Source: Carya illinoinensis
Taxonomy: Eukaryota > Streptophyta > Magnoliopsida > Fagales > Juglandaceae
DNA: 64,000 nucleotides
Direction of reading: 5' to 3'
Assembly (NCBI RefSeq): GCF_018687715.1
Contig: NC_056752.1
Span: 50,934,653 to 50,998,652, forward strand
How positions within the stretch are numbered: position 1 is the stretch's first letter; each line of letters starts with the position of its first letter. Made by a program: the position numbers and the translations under genes. The notes under the pieces are model-generated. The model was not told the origin of the DNA and made no database searches. It saw nothing but the letters and a program-made list of their open reading frames with translations. This document shows, piece by piece, positions 25,031 through 37,401 of this stretch.

Positions 25031-25049
25031 TTCATACTTCAGATCAGTT

Positions 25050-25315
25050 GTTGACTTGATCGCAACCAGTTGAAGTCATGATAGACTCATTTTTTGGCAT
25101 GATTGCAGCCAGTTGGAGTCGTGATGGACTCATTTGTTTTGGGCTTGATCGCAGCCAGTTGGAATCGTACCAGACTCATTTTTTTTGGGCTTGATCTCAG
25201 CCAGTTGGGGTCGTGCCAGACTCATTGGTTTTGGGGCTTGATGTCAGCCAGTTGGAGTCCAATGTTGCCAGACTCAGTTCGTTTGGGCTTGATTTAAGCC
25301 AGTTGGAATTGTGAA
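25050..25315 (+). repeat. 43-51-bp tandem repeat, six copies
   Basis: CCAGTT recurs at 25066, 25109, 25156, 25201, 25248 and 25299, each with GCTTGAT(C/T)-GCAG before it and AGACTCATT-like sequence after it. It immediately follows the 153-bp array. Confidence 0.88.
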
Positions 25316-26977
25316 GTTTGAGGAGCAAACTTCAGATCATTGGACGATGCTGATTAACTTATTATATCAGCAGGTTTTTTGCAGTCATACAACTCATGGA
25401 GCATAATGTTATTAAGAGAAGAACCGCAACGGATCTCATTGTGGCTTTCTTTGAAAAGAAAATTACAAATAACAAAGTGCAGATGAAGAAACAGTTTAAC
25501 TTCAGAAAAGGCAGAAGATACTATTGTTGCCCAATAGCATTTGACGTTGTGGTCAAAAGGTTGGGAGTTCATGAGAATGGCTATGAGTAATTCTGCAAAG
25601 AAGTCAAAGTTGAAGTTTCTTAATGTAAGAGATCTTATCCTATATAAAGAGGTGCGCAGAAGAAATTTTGACAAGATCTCGAGTTGTTGGTCATGAATGT
25701 TGATAGTAAGGATAGAGGCAAGTCAAGATCTGGACAACATATGACTCGCTAAAAATTGTGGCAAGACAGGCCACAAGAGACTGCTAAAATCAGGAGAAAA
25801 TTGTGAATGATGCTGTGAATATGGTGATTGAAGAAATACATAGTGTTGCATTTCTTGCAATGCACAATGCTGTTAAAGACAGCTTGAACACAGTAATCAT
25901 TCAGTAGTGTTTTCTCAAAAAGACATGGAAGGTCACGAATGATTCATTGATTTTGGCTCGTGATAATGGTCGTGTGAATTAGATGAGGAAGTAAAAGGAA
26001 CTCAGTTTTACTTTTCCTCATCTAAACCTGAAGAAATCTCCTTAGACCACGACATGAAACAAATGTGTGAGAGATGGGAACAAAACGTCAGATGTTCCAA
26101 GGATATCTACACCTAAAGTTGATGATTGCATGACTGCCAAGACAATTAGACCTCCATTATGGTTACTACCTTAAACTATATCCTGCTGAATGAAGGTAGT
26201 GAACTATGGTATGAAGAAAATCTTGCAAGAATGGAGATTATGCAAGTCGAAGTTAGCAGAGACTGCACACAAGATGGGCACATCTACTGAAGACAGAATA
26301 TGTTAGCAACAGGATGAGGAGTTAGTCGCCCAAGTCAGAGATGGAGACCTCAGTAATAGGTTCTCTGATATGTGTCAAGGTCATTGCGAGACCATTGATT
26401 CCCAGTGCAGTGGGAGATGTGTTGCCCTATGTAAATGTGTTGATTAAGGGCACTGTACGTGATAAACTAAAGTTATGCATCACTTTAGTTAGTCTTCTAA
26501 TTTGAAGACATGAGCTGTAAAATTGCAAAGATGGCAAGGGATCATGTTAGAGATAGACGCTAGCATGTTGATAACCAGTCTCCAAGTTGGAGATTGGTGT
26601 GATTGTAGGATTATGGAGCCTGGTTTGAAAGCTGCAAAGACACCAAGTAGATTGTTTGCTCGACTATGGCTCGAGCAAAACTCAGTTTGCTCAAGGTGTA
26701 CATGAGTGCGGACTCATGGACTCGAGCAAAAGAAGAATCCTAGAGAGTTGAGATTGTGCAGTTGAGCACTTGTAAATCTCCTCTGAAGAAAATCCCTTGC
26801 AAGCTCCGTGGATGTAGACGATGCGAATGCATTTGAAGATGCATTTGGAGAGGCATCCGAATATCCATTTGAAGACGTACCTGCAGATGCATTTGATATC
26901 GGAAATCTCTCATGTCAAAGAAATAAGTGCATTCATTTGAAAAATGAATCAGTTTGCAAGCAGCCTAATATGGCATA

Positions 26978-26992
26978 CTTGGATGGAGGGGG
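26978..26992 (+). other. Polypurine tract of the retrotransposon
   Basis: GGATGGAGGGGG directly precedes the TG of the 3' LTR, where plus-strand DNA synthesis is primed. Confidence 0.7.
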
Positions 26993-27375
26993 TGATTATT
27001 GAAAAGCCACCTGCAGTGTGAAAACAGAGAGAAGCACCGTTCTCTCCCTTGGCATATTAGGCGCCTCCCACAGACACCCACAGTGTCTGCACCTCCATTT
27101 CTTTCGTAAATCCCTTCACCAAAATTGTAAGTTGTAGGCTGCTCTCTCCTATAAATAGGAGAGAGCTCAGGTGCAGAAAGTGGGGCGCGGCAGCAGCGGT
27201 GGGGGAAAAAGAAAAAAAACAGAGAGAAAGAGGGACATGAGGGAGAGATGAGAATTTGTAGATTTTTGTAAATCTTGTACAAATTTTATAAAAAAGGCTC
27301 CAGTGGACATAGGTAATTTACTGAACCACTTAAATATCATTTTGTATGATTTTTAGACAGGCCGAAAGCGCAACA
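26993..27375 (+). repeat. 3' LTR
   Basis: Begins TGATTATTGAAAAG and ends GCGCAACA. TATA box TATAAATA at 27150-27157. It is 383 bp against 425 bp for the 5' LTR, and most base differences in the shared right half are A or T here where the 5' LTR has G or C. The + strand right flank is GATAG. Confidence 0.8.
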
Positions 27376-27380
27376 GATAG

Positions 27381-30234
27381 TTTTTTATTGGTCAAGTTGG
27401 GTTTTTTTCGTTTGATTCATTGAACTATGGGAAGTCTCTATTTAGTGAACATGGGCTCTGTTTGGTTGGTGTAAAATTTTAGGGAACAAGAAAGACTAAA
27501 TTTTTTTAAAAGTTTAATGAATTTTTGTTTTTAATTATAGAATTCACTACTGAAAAATGTGGGATTATCCGTAAATGTGATAAAGAAGGTATTTCATGTC
27601 ATCAAGGAGGAATGTGTGCATTTAACGAAATAAGCATTGCCTGTATGGCCACAAATTGTAGATGTCAATATTAGTTAGAAGAAATATTGACATAATATAA
27701 TTATTGGATGAATAAATTGTAGATGTGTTTGTTGGTTCCTTAAATTATTATATATATATATATATATGATTGTTTGGTAGAAGAAGGGTTGACAAAATAT
27801 GTTTATTGAGGTTGAAGAAAAAATTTAGTTGGAAATCAATAATTTAAATATCAAATTAAATTATTAATGTATATATGGTTAGTGTAATTACAACATATGA
27901 AAGAAAATTAAAAATATTATTATTAAAAAAATAATAATATATTATTATTTTGATGAATCTATTAATTAATCTAACTAATAGAAATATTTTAAATTTATAA
28001 AAAATATATACTTCTCGTCAAATTTGAAAGATAACTTTACGAAGCAATGTAATGCTCCAAGAAGAGAGACAAGGGATGCTTGTTCCCTTAGCGTTGCTCC
28101 TGTCAGAAATAGTAGACTCTGAATTGGGTACCACAAAAAGGGTTTGGAGCTATCCCAATGGCCTTAGTGGAAGAGCCAACTGGATCAATCCCCTTTGCTG
28201 CATTTTGGAACTTCCGCCCATTAATCTTCCTCATTCACTGTGTCAATGCGAGTTGGTCCGCAGTAATGTCCCAACACTTGACAGTAAGCAGTAAGCAGTC
28301 CACCAATCGTACACCCAATGAATGGTGGTCCATTCACCATTATCACACAGCACATCAAAAATCAATCTTCTACTAAAAATATCCCTCCACTACGGGAGTT
28401 CTGTACTTTACCTCTTTGAGGAGATAGTGTCAGTCTATTTTGGGCGCTACCAGTTGAGAAAGAGGGGGCTTGTTCCGCAATATGCCATGGCACACAATCC
28501 ATTAATCCTAACCATCCCACAGTCTACAAGCGAGAGAATTAACCAGTCGGCAGGGAAGGCGTTGGCCAACAAATTAAATAGCAGTTACCATAGGCTTTTC
28601 CCAGTTCTTGCATCCATTCACAATTACGCCCATCTTTATTCTACCATGGTATTTCCTTAAGTTGGGAATGGAAAGAGGGGTTGATGCGATGCACACGCCC
28701 ATTACGGCAAATCAAGCACCTTGAGAAATGTGGTTCTACACTTCTACCACGAGGTAAGTAGCTCTAACCCAAATAACCTGTTTTAATAATATGTGCTTGT
28801 GCCTATATATAGGAGGCGCCATTGAACAGACCCACGCCCTCTGCCTTTAGGTCCTCCATCAAAGTTCCAGCCTTTCTCCTGCACATTACCATTCCTTTCG
28901 ACAAAATCTTGGTTACAAAAACCCCCTTCGGAGTAGAGTTGTCCATTCTTCAATCTCAGTTCGTAGGATCCGAATCTATTATTTCCTGGACCCAAGTCAA
29001 TGCCCTTCTTTAGAAATTTCCGAATTAGCCGTATCTTGAATGGCCAAGATCCCCGCATCAATGGGCGATACGGCCTACTAACTCGTTTGAGGTCTTATCA
29101 CGTGTCCTTTGCCCTTTGGTCTAACTTTCTACTCTATACATGGTTTGGTTTTCGGCTCAAACTAATATATAAAATTGTTTGTGATACGTTGCATTTTTTG
29201 CGCCTGATTATGTTATGTGTTTACACAGAATAAATGAGTTTGGAATATTAGAAACTCCTATACCATAGTCTGTTTTCTAATTAAAGGTATACTAATCCAG
29301 AAATTTATATTCCCCTAAATTACCACATTACTTTTGCTATTTTCTTGAGGGTTCTCTATCACGTTTTCCGTGATCGATGATCTTAATTTCTTGAGGCTTA
29401 ACACTACCAAAGCTTTGGTCGATGCTTTTAGCTACAGACCATTACGTAGTTTAGAGATATTGATCTTTGTATCATGATTATTTGTTTTGGAGACTAGGAT
29501 ATTATTATTGAGGTTACAAATTATCTTGAGGATGAGCTTCATGAACTCGTTACTCTGATGGGATTTTGAAGCCGTAGTACCGGGTTTGATCGACGGTCTT
29601 AAAAAATATGACTTCAGTGGATGGGTTCTTCAAAAGGTTAGAAAATGATTTCGTAGGCAACTTTAATTCTCTGGGTTGTAATAAAAAACAGTTGGAGAAA
29701 AAATAGGGTAGTAAGAACAACTATATACGCTCCGTTGGAGAAACAATATGCCAGGCCACTCTGAAAGCTTTAGGTTTATAGACAGATTGAGAAAATTATA
29801 TATATACTTAGAATAGATACGCCAAATTTACGAGTCTTACACTGTAAATGATTACCATACAACACAGCTTTACATACAAATCCTATGGTTTATGATTGTT
29901 AAACTTTCGACCTTAAGAGGTTAAAGTATTTAATTCGTTTCCGCACCATGGTTGGAGGACTTTTTTTTACATCTGTAAAGGTGTTTGATTGTAATCACGG
30001 TAGAGTAATCCTAGATACTGTGCAAATTCCACATGCTCATTTTGAAAAAAAGTGGAATTTATTATTGAAAAATGATTTTTTCACGTGGCTCCAAATATAC
30101 CAACTTCTTCAAAATGAGTGCGAGGAGCTTGCACAGTAACTTAAGACTACCAATATCATTTCTCACTAAGATATTCTTCCACCGTAAGTGCACACTCTGG
30201 AATTTCTTCTCGATCATTTGGGAGGTGTAAACAT
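27381..30234. other. Spacer downstream of the retrotransposon
   Basis: 27400-28030 is AT-rich with a TA microsatellite (about 27748-27767). From about 28040 to 29110 the base composition shifts towards higher GC, with several open but unmatched frames on both strands (for example 28322-28660 + and 28783-29061 -). I cannot assign these to a family; an organellar or transposon-derived insert is possible. 29110-30234 shows nothing recognisable except the 3' UTR of ankyrin copy 3. Confidence 0.45.
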
Positions 30235-32911
30235 TCAGTATGAGTGATATCCTTGCAGGTATGAGCTCTCAACATCTGAATTTTGACTTTCCATGTCAGG
30301 ATCCCGATCTGCAACTCCCTCCCTGCTATCCTTTCTTAGTTTCCTCCACTTTGTTTTCCGCAACCAGTGCTTAACCAGCATCACACTCAGAACAATAAAA
30401 ACCACTACCAGTGTGGCACCGCTTACTGCTAATAGCATCACGAACATCCATTTTGTCCCCGTAATTTGAGGCATCACCGCCCAAGTGGCTGCAACATAAC
30501 TTGTTGCCATGAATGCCACAGCTACCCACATGGCCTTGTGAGCCACCGTCAACAATATCATCAGTGGCTTTCTCTGGAAGGGGATGATGCTGACAAGAAC
30601 AATCACTATGGACAGAGAGGTGAACAATGCAATGTTGTTGCTTATCTCAAAGACCTTGAAAGCTAACGTTCCGCCTAAAATTAACTTCCCTTTTGATTTT
30701 CCTTGCTGATAGAAACCACCAGGAGGGCTGATTCCAGCAGCAAAAGTAACTGTTGATATCAAAATGGCAACTAGTATGATAGTGTTCCTAGCATTTTGCA
30801 ATGCTTCCATGTATATTGCATGCTGCTTATGTCGGTAATTTGTGTAACTCTCACCTATATTTTCCTGGAGCCCTTTGTTAATATGCTTGTGTTGACGCAT
30901 ATTAGGTGGGAATAAGGAATTCCTTCGGTATGTTTCACAGTCGAATGTCTCTCCAGCTTGAAACTGTGGTGATGATATTCTAGAGCTGGTTCCCGGGCTG
31001 AATCTAGGCGAGCTCTTGCTTTCAGGAGAAACCATTTCATTCATCACGGGCATTTCCAATTCAGTAGCAATGCAACGCTGCATGATAGGCAGACGTTGAC
31101 TGTTGGACGTTCTTTCTTCCGCTGGTGAACGAGATAACAATTCGATACTTCTTCTGCCACCGGCTTTAACAAACTTGGCTTCAAGACGGCGGTTTTCTGC
31201 ACTGTCCTTAGCCTGGTCAAGGATGTCAAGTGCTGTGAGTCCTCTGAGGTTCCGAGCATTAATATGCACTTTTGTCTTTTTGATCAAATACTCTGCCATC
31301 TGGAACAAAATTTTATAAAAAGTTATTTTTATGTTTAGAAAATTTATGAGTAATGTTAAATACAGTGACTTTTGCGTATTCATTGTGCTCATTGTGCACT
31401 CTACTGATATGATTGGCCGGATCAATTATTTTTTAATACACAACCAATCACATCAGTAGAGTGCGTAAAAAAGTACGCAAAAGTGACTACACATAGAATT
31501 TTTGAAAATTTATAAGTAAAGTAGATTTGATATACTGCATTAAACTAGGTCAATTTGTGAATTTATTTTTGTGAAATTCTTTTGTGGCTGTAGCCCTTCT
31601 CATTTTTAATTTTTTTAAAATTAAAATTTAAAATGATTTCTAATGAGATTAATGTTGATGTAGCATAGAAATCGTCAGCTTTTATTTTTAATAATAACAC
31701 TGTTTCTAATTTTCAAAAATTAATTAATATTTGGTCAGCCTATTGGTGAAGAATTTACCAAGCTATATGAAACACTAGATGTACATGCAAAATGATGATT
31801 ATACCAAACAATTAACCTCACGAGTCATGCCATCTTCCACATACTGGCTCATTTTAATGTACGTACCCTAGTGAATTACAATCAACATTCAACATTCTTT
31901 TCTTACCTGATGGCGCCCACGAGAAACAGCAACATGCAAAATGGTGTTTCCATACTGATCTTGACAATGAATGAGATTTGTACCATTGCAGGTTTGCACC
32001 AAGTACACAAGCGCATCGTATTGTCCATGTCTCACGGCCAGATGAAACACCGACTCTCCCTCGTTCGTATTATAGCGAAAAGATAGAGAAGCCATGAGCA
32101 CAAGCTCTTCAAGGACTGCAACTTTGCCATTCATTGATGCCATGTGCACTGGTATGTAACCATTAATGTTGCGGTGCAGAGTGAGACTTGCATCGCAGTT
32201 TATGAGCATCTGGGTTGCCTCCCTGTGTCCTTGGATACAGGCATAGTGCAGCAGCGAGTTGCCTTTCTCGTCGGTCGTTCGAGCCAAGTCAGGATACGCA
32301 TTTAGTAACTCGATAACAGCATCTGCACCAGGAACTCTGACTTCATGTTAATTAAGTGATTACAACTTTGTGAATTCATTAAAAAAAAATTTTAAAAAGA
32401 AAAGGTGAAAAAAAAGAAAAAAGAAGAAGAAGAAGATATGAACCCTTAATTACCTACCCATATGTCCGTTCTTTGCTGCCACATGAACACAAGTCAGATC
32501 GAATACATTTTCCTCTAAACCCAGCATGCCAGGGTGGTTTAAGAAGAGATTCACAACGTCGTGATGGCCATTACTGCAAGCCATGAAAGAGGCAAGCTTG
32601 TTTTCAGAGTTCAGCATACATGCAGCCCTCGGATTGGTCGTTAATAGCAGCTTCAAAACCTCGGCAGACCCATGGCGGCAAGCTTCATGTATCGGAGTCT
32701 CCAGCATCTTGTTCTGAGCAGCAACCAAGTCCGGGCACAATGTAACAATTTCCGACGCCAAGTCAACGTGTCCGTACTTTGCAGCAAGGTGTAATGCTGT
32801 GTCCAACGAGTCGGCTGTTCTCTGCTCAAGAACTCCTTCATTTGCTTGAAATAAACTGACTAATGTGGGCGTGTCATTTGTTTTAATTGCCTCTATAAGC
32901 TTAATATCCAT
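30235..32911 (-). CDS. Ankyrin-repeat PGG-domain membrane protein, copy 3
   Basis: Exons: 32911-32458 (454 bp), 32322-31907 (416 bp), 31299-30235 (1065 bp). GT-AG introns; 644 residues. Start MDIKLIEAI. Ankyrin repeats run to about 320, a polar linker with SSRISSPQ follows, then a PGG domain from about 459 ([13 protein letters not shown]) with four membrane helices and a basic C-terminus ending GYHSY. Its sequence and linker are far closer to copy 2 than to copy 1, so copies 2 and 3 are the younger pair. A MITE sits in intron 2 (31348-31503). A TATA-like box is at 33019-33026, about 110 nt upstream. A signalling role at a membrane is inferred from ACD6/ITN1/BDA1 relatives; the substrate or partner is unknown. 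Confidence 0.93.
31348..31503. mobile_element. MITE family A, copy 1 (intron 2 of ankyrin copy 3)
   Basis: Inverted-repeat element: CAGTGACTTTTGCGTA on the left is mirrored by TACGCAAAAGTGACTAC on the right, with inner arms GCACTCTACTGATATGATTGG / CCAATCACATCAGTAGAGTGC. The same sequence occurs at 60563-60711. Exact ends are uncertain by a few bases. Confidence 0.8.
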
Positions 32912-33550
32912 TTCCTCAAGCTTCCGATTAAGCTATAATAACTTTTCTCCACTAGGATTAATCGACTTTCTAATGGAGATCAGAAAAAATATGAATTGAG
33001 AGATGTTATGTTCCATACTATATATAGAAGTCATTGGCAATGACGCGGATCAGTATATACCATTTCACTTCTAGAATTTACTCGCTCCCTAATGTCAACT
33101 TAAAGGAATTGCCAATTAAATTTCCAACGACCTTCAAGAAAGAATCTTTTTAATAAATAGTCGGTCGTGTGAAGAATTATCTTCATGGATTTTGTTTTGG
33201 GTAGAAATTCTGAAATTGCATATTGGGTGGGATTGCATATTCATTATCTCACCTTTTTGGATTCTTCGTCGAACCCCGTTGCTAAGACTTCCATGTGGGA
33301 AACCATGAATTTTTGCGAAGAAAGAATTGTCGTTGTCGCACTGTGTCTTCTTGCCGCGAAAATGTTGGGAAAAATGGAAGCCAGCTGCTAGCTGCTGGGA
33401 GCCGGCCCGATTAAGGCCGAAGTCCATGGTTGGGCCCTCAAGCCTTTTGAGTCAAGGCGATGACAAGCAATTTTTATATATTTTTAAGTTTGGTACACGT
33501 GCAACTTCATAGATGGTTTGGGCTGAAAAATATTACTCTGGTCAGATAAG

Positions 33551-33695
33551 AGTTTCAAATAATTGAGAAATAGAAGTATCAAATAAGTTTTATAATATTT
33601 ATTATTAATTTAGGACTTTTAAAATTAGTTATTTGAATAATAATAAATATTATAAAATCTATTTTATATATCTATTTCTCAATTATTCTTTCAAC
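33551..33695. mobile_element. Inverted-repeat (MITE-like) element
   Basis: The left arm (TTCAAATAATTGAGAAATAG ... TTTTATAATATTTATTATT) is mirrored by the right arm (AATAATAAATATTATAAAA ... CTATTTCTCAATTATTCTTT), with arms of about 50 bp. No coding content. Confidence 0.65.
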
Positions 33696-33714
33696 TTCTT
33701 TGTTGGGACACTTA

Positions 33715-33934
33715 GGCCCACTTGATTAACCAAAATTAAAAATTTTATCTCATTTTATCTCAATTTATCGTTATAACCTTTTTAAATACACGTACAAAAT
33801 ATAATAAATAATTTAATTTTTTTAAATTTAAATATAAAATTAATATTAAAAAATTATATTATAATAATATTTTATTCATTACTATTCAAAACATCACATC
33901 TCATCTAATTTCATCTGTGTAACTAAACGGGGCC
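33715..33934. mobile_element. Fagales-type AT-rich MITE ending AAACGGGGCC
   Basis: Left end GGCCCACTTGATTAACCA; right end CTGTGTAACTAAACGGGGCC; the interior is AT-rich with ATCTCATTTTATCTC and CATCTCATCTAATTTCATC near the ends. I associate this repeat type with walnut-family and oak genomes (from memory). Related degenerate sequence continues to about 34690. Confidence 0.55.
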
Positions 33935-35641
33935 TATTTACGTGATTCTGGCTTATTATATACCGTTTTCAATACATCCCATTTTATTTGATTTTTGAAA
34001 TATCGCTCAAATTAATTTTTTTTTTTAATTTTTAAAGTTTTAAATTTCTGATTTAATCATTATAATTTTTCTATCAATATAAAAAAAATCATTTTTTTTA
34101 AATTTTAAAATAAAAATAATATTAAAAAATTATATTCTAGTAATATTTTAATTTTATAATATTTTTATTTAATTTTTTCTTATTTAACTTTTAAGTTTTA
34201 ATATTCACATATTTTCATCTCATTTAACGTCTAAGCGAAATTCGCATTATTAAATAGATTTTTCTTTAAAGAAGTTCATAAATTAGCTCCCGATAGTTGC
34301 TCGCCCTCAAAACGCGTCCTTTATAACTTGTGTAAAGTGGCAGACCGTACTTGGACATGCTCATTTGCTGGTGTGGAAAAATTTGAATCGAGATACTTTA
34401 TAGAATTTTGATAAAAGAAAAGATAAAAAATTAAATAAAAATATTATAAAATTAAAATTTTGTTAGAATATAATTTATTTAATATAATTTCTATTTTAAG
34501 ATTTGAAAAAAAATTAATTAATTTTTTTGTTCTGTTTAGAAGTTTGAAAAAATTGTAATAATTAAGTAATTCATTATATGAAAAAGATTAAGATCTGAAA
34601 TTGATAAGTGTTTATATTTATCATGTTTGGATATAGAAATAAGATAAAATGAGATAAGAGATTTTTCTATCTAAATCAGACCTTAATCTATCCTTTCAAA
34701 TAATCCCAATAAACTCGCTTTGATTAATCCATGCTTAAAAGGACAGGCTCTAGAAGATCATGATCAGCTGTATATTTTGACATTAGAGTTCGATTTTGTA
34801 TTAAAAATCCTTTTGATTTGCATGCTACAAGCTGTGTATCCAGGATTTACCACCAATGACGTTAAAATACGTCGTTAAAAAAAAAAAAAAAAAGTTGGAT
34901 TCTAAGATATAATATAGTTTAAATTGCACCATCACATCTTTAATGTTAAAAAACGTTATATACCATCACAGTAGTGTATATGCCTTGAAAAATATTATTT
35001 TTAATCACATGATCACTAGAACGTACTATAAGTTGCTTTTGTCCGATATACTGCCGCGTCAAAAACACCACGTCCATTAGTATATATGGAAAGCCTTGGT
35101 GACTGGAAATTTGTATTGCATTCAAGAAAGATGTGAGACAGTGAGAACGCATGCACTACTTGGCCGTGGAAGATGTGAGACATTAAGGAAATTAAGTTGT
35201 GTACGTGCTCTAATTAAATGTGGTGGCCACGCCTCGATTTCTTTCTCTTGTACTCTCTTTCCATGTAAATTAGTGTTCAGCCATTACATTCATTTTCCAA
35301 TTGCATGATCAGGAAATGCACATATTGCCAAGCGTAATTTCAATATTCTTGATATCAATTAGCCAATCTTGTAGGGGCTGGAATGGCACAATGAAAACTT
35401 GCTACTCCACTGAGTTGTCCCGATCTTTGCACCTCAACTTTGGTGTCAGATCCTCGTAGTTTCAGTGCAAATCTTCACTCAATTTCGATGATCACCTTGG
35501 GAGTTGACCCCAACCAAGGCTAATCACACTGCAATACGCGGGAGTGGCGTTCAGATAGTGGGCCTGAGGGAGCTGTTCTAGCCCATATTAAAGGCTTAAG
35601 AGTAGCGAGTCCGGGCTTTGATAAACATGATTTTTTTTTTC

Positions 35642-35661
35642 CTCTCTCTCTCTCTCTCTCT
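35642..35661. repeat. (CT)n microsatellite
   Basis: Uninterrupted CT dinucleotides. Confidence 0.9.
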
Positions 35662-36494
35662 CAAGTCTCAAGGTTTGATGAGCCAAAGACTGATCTTATT
35701 GCCTCTAGTTAATAGTTATATAATTCACAAGTCTAATATATTTATAAATAAAAATAAAAAATATATATTATAATTTATAATATAAAATGCTATAAGTAAT
35801 ATATAAAATTTAATTTAGGATCCTGCTTAACTACCAATAAAAATCATAATAGTGGCTACTGAATAGGCTATTCTATTCCTTTTTTTTCATATATTTTTTT
35901 ACATATTTAAATATTTTTTTAAAAATGACAATATCATTTAAAAACACTTATTTAATCATTAAAATAAAAAATAAAAAATCGGTGGTAATTTTCTTATCGG
36001 TTTTGGTACAACCTATATATTCCCGTAGAGAGGATGAAGTGACTGTGGTGTCATGGTAGCTCGTGAGTTTAGTGACATTATAATAATGTTAAGGGAATCA
36101 TATATATATATATATATATAAAAGATTATCAAAGGGTCATTCAAGGTCGACTTTTTAAGTACGTTTGCAAAACTTGTTTCCCATTATTTATTTCACCAAA
36201 AGCTTATCCTTTATTCCACCATATATACTTTTTCTTTTTCCTTGTTGTCGCCATTAGAAAGCTAGCTGCTAGTATCGTGTACAATAATTGAAGCTCGTTG
36301 GCTGCCTTTCCTTCCTCTGGCCTTTACTTGTTTTAATTTTTAGAATTTGATCACAATAATCATGATGAGACCATTAATTATAGGTTTCCGTGATATCAAT
36401 CAATATCATTCTTTTAATCACCGGCCGTGGTTTCATTTCAAACGTGTATCTAATTAAGAGTGTTATCATGATAACTTGTCGCACGTACAATATG

Positions 36495-36496
<2 letters not shown>

Positions 36497-36526
<30 letters not shown>
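36497..36526. repeat. (CA)n microsatellite
   Basis: About fifteen CA dinucleotides, followed by a TATA-rich run. Confidence 0.92.
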
Positions 36527-36531
<5 letters not shown>

Positions 36532-37401
36532 ACTATATATATATTACAAATCAGGTATGACTGTTCACAACTTGTTGATTTGGTTAACTTATAGTATCGA
36601 ATGATAGCTAGGAGGATTCTGATTAACTAGACAAATAGGATTATATATTACGAGATAGCTTTTCGTTTTGCATGCATTGACTTGATTGAGGCAATACATA
36701 CATATATATTATATAATATTTATATATAGGTCATTGAAGAAAGAGTTGAGTGATCATTTTTGTGCACAAATGTTATATATCATCGCACGTAAAAATATAT
36801 TTTAAAAAAAAAGTGTTCTCATCACAAGTGCTGTAGAGAGAGAAAAGTTGAATTATTTATGAAGTTTAAAAATAAAAATAAAAAGGACCCGAAAAGCAAA
36901 AAACACAACATAAGATATTATATGATATTATATATGTCAATGTATTGAAGTGTTCAGAAGGGCATTTCGGAAAAGATTGATGAACCAAATATTTGATTTT
37001 TTCGCTTTCAAACAAAATGCGTTTATTTTTTTCTCAATGCAGACTGTAATATATATTGAAAAGTTGAGCCTCTAGCTGGTTAGGAAATGATCAGATCATA
37101 TCGAATTTGAAGGGCATTTTCTATTATGTTATATATATGCGCGTGAACTTCAAAGCCATTCGATCAAATCTCCAGTCATGTCGAGAACGAAACAACAACC
37201 TACAACCATAGCACGTACGTTCATATATAGCATGCATGCATTGAACATATATCATCTATATATGTAGATCATGCATGGAAATGGTCTATTTTCTAATGGA
37301 TGGTGAACAAAAATAGCTTAATTAATGTGATGTTGAGTTCCTTTGTGTAATGTGTCAAGCTCAACCCATGCAGCTAGCTAGGTTAATAGGCAAGTATATA
37401 T

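Larger units (their letters stand above)
21784..27375 (+). mobile_element. Decayed LTR retrotransposon, 5.6 kb, probably copia-like and non-autonomous
   Basis: Bounded by TG...CA ends and a perfect 5-bp duplication (GATAG). The 5' LTR is followed after 2 nt by TGGTATCAGAGC, the initiator-Met tRNA primer-binding site. A purine tract (GGATGGAGGGGG) precedes the 3' LTR. No intact gag or pol is seen. A possible remnant lies near 25700-25890, where frames such as VNDAVNMVIEEIHSVAFLAM resemble degenerate copia gag/protease sequence. Instead the interior holds a GC-rich block and several tandem arrays. The LTRs have diverged clearly (about 14 differences in 157 compared bases), so the insertion is old. 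Confidence 0.85.

Noticed and set aside
26560..26620. A second purine-tract-like site (caagttggagattg) suggesting another 3' LTR start
   Set aside because: No matching LTR sequence follows, and the target duplication places the real 3' LTR at 26993.
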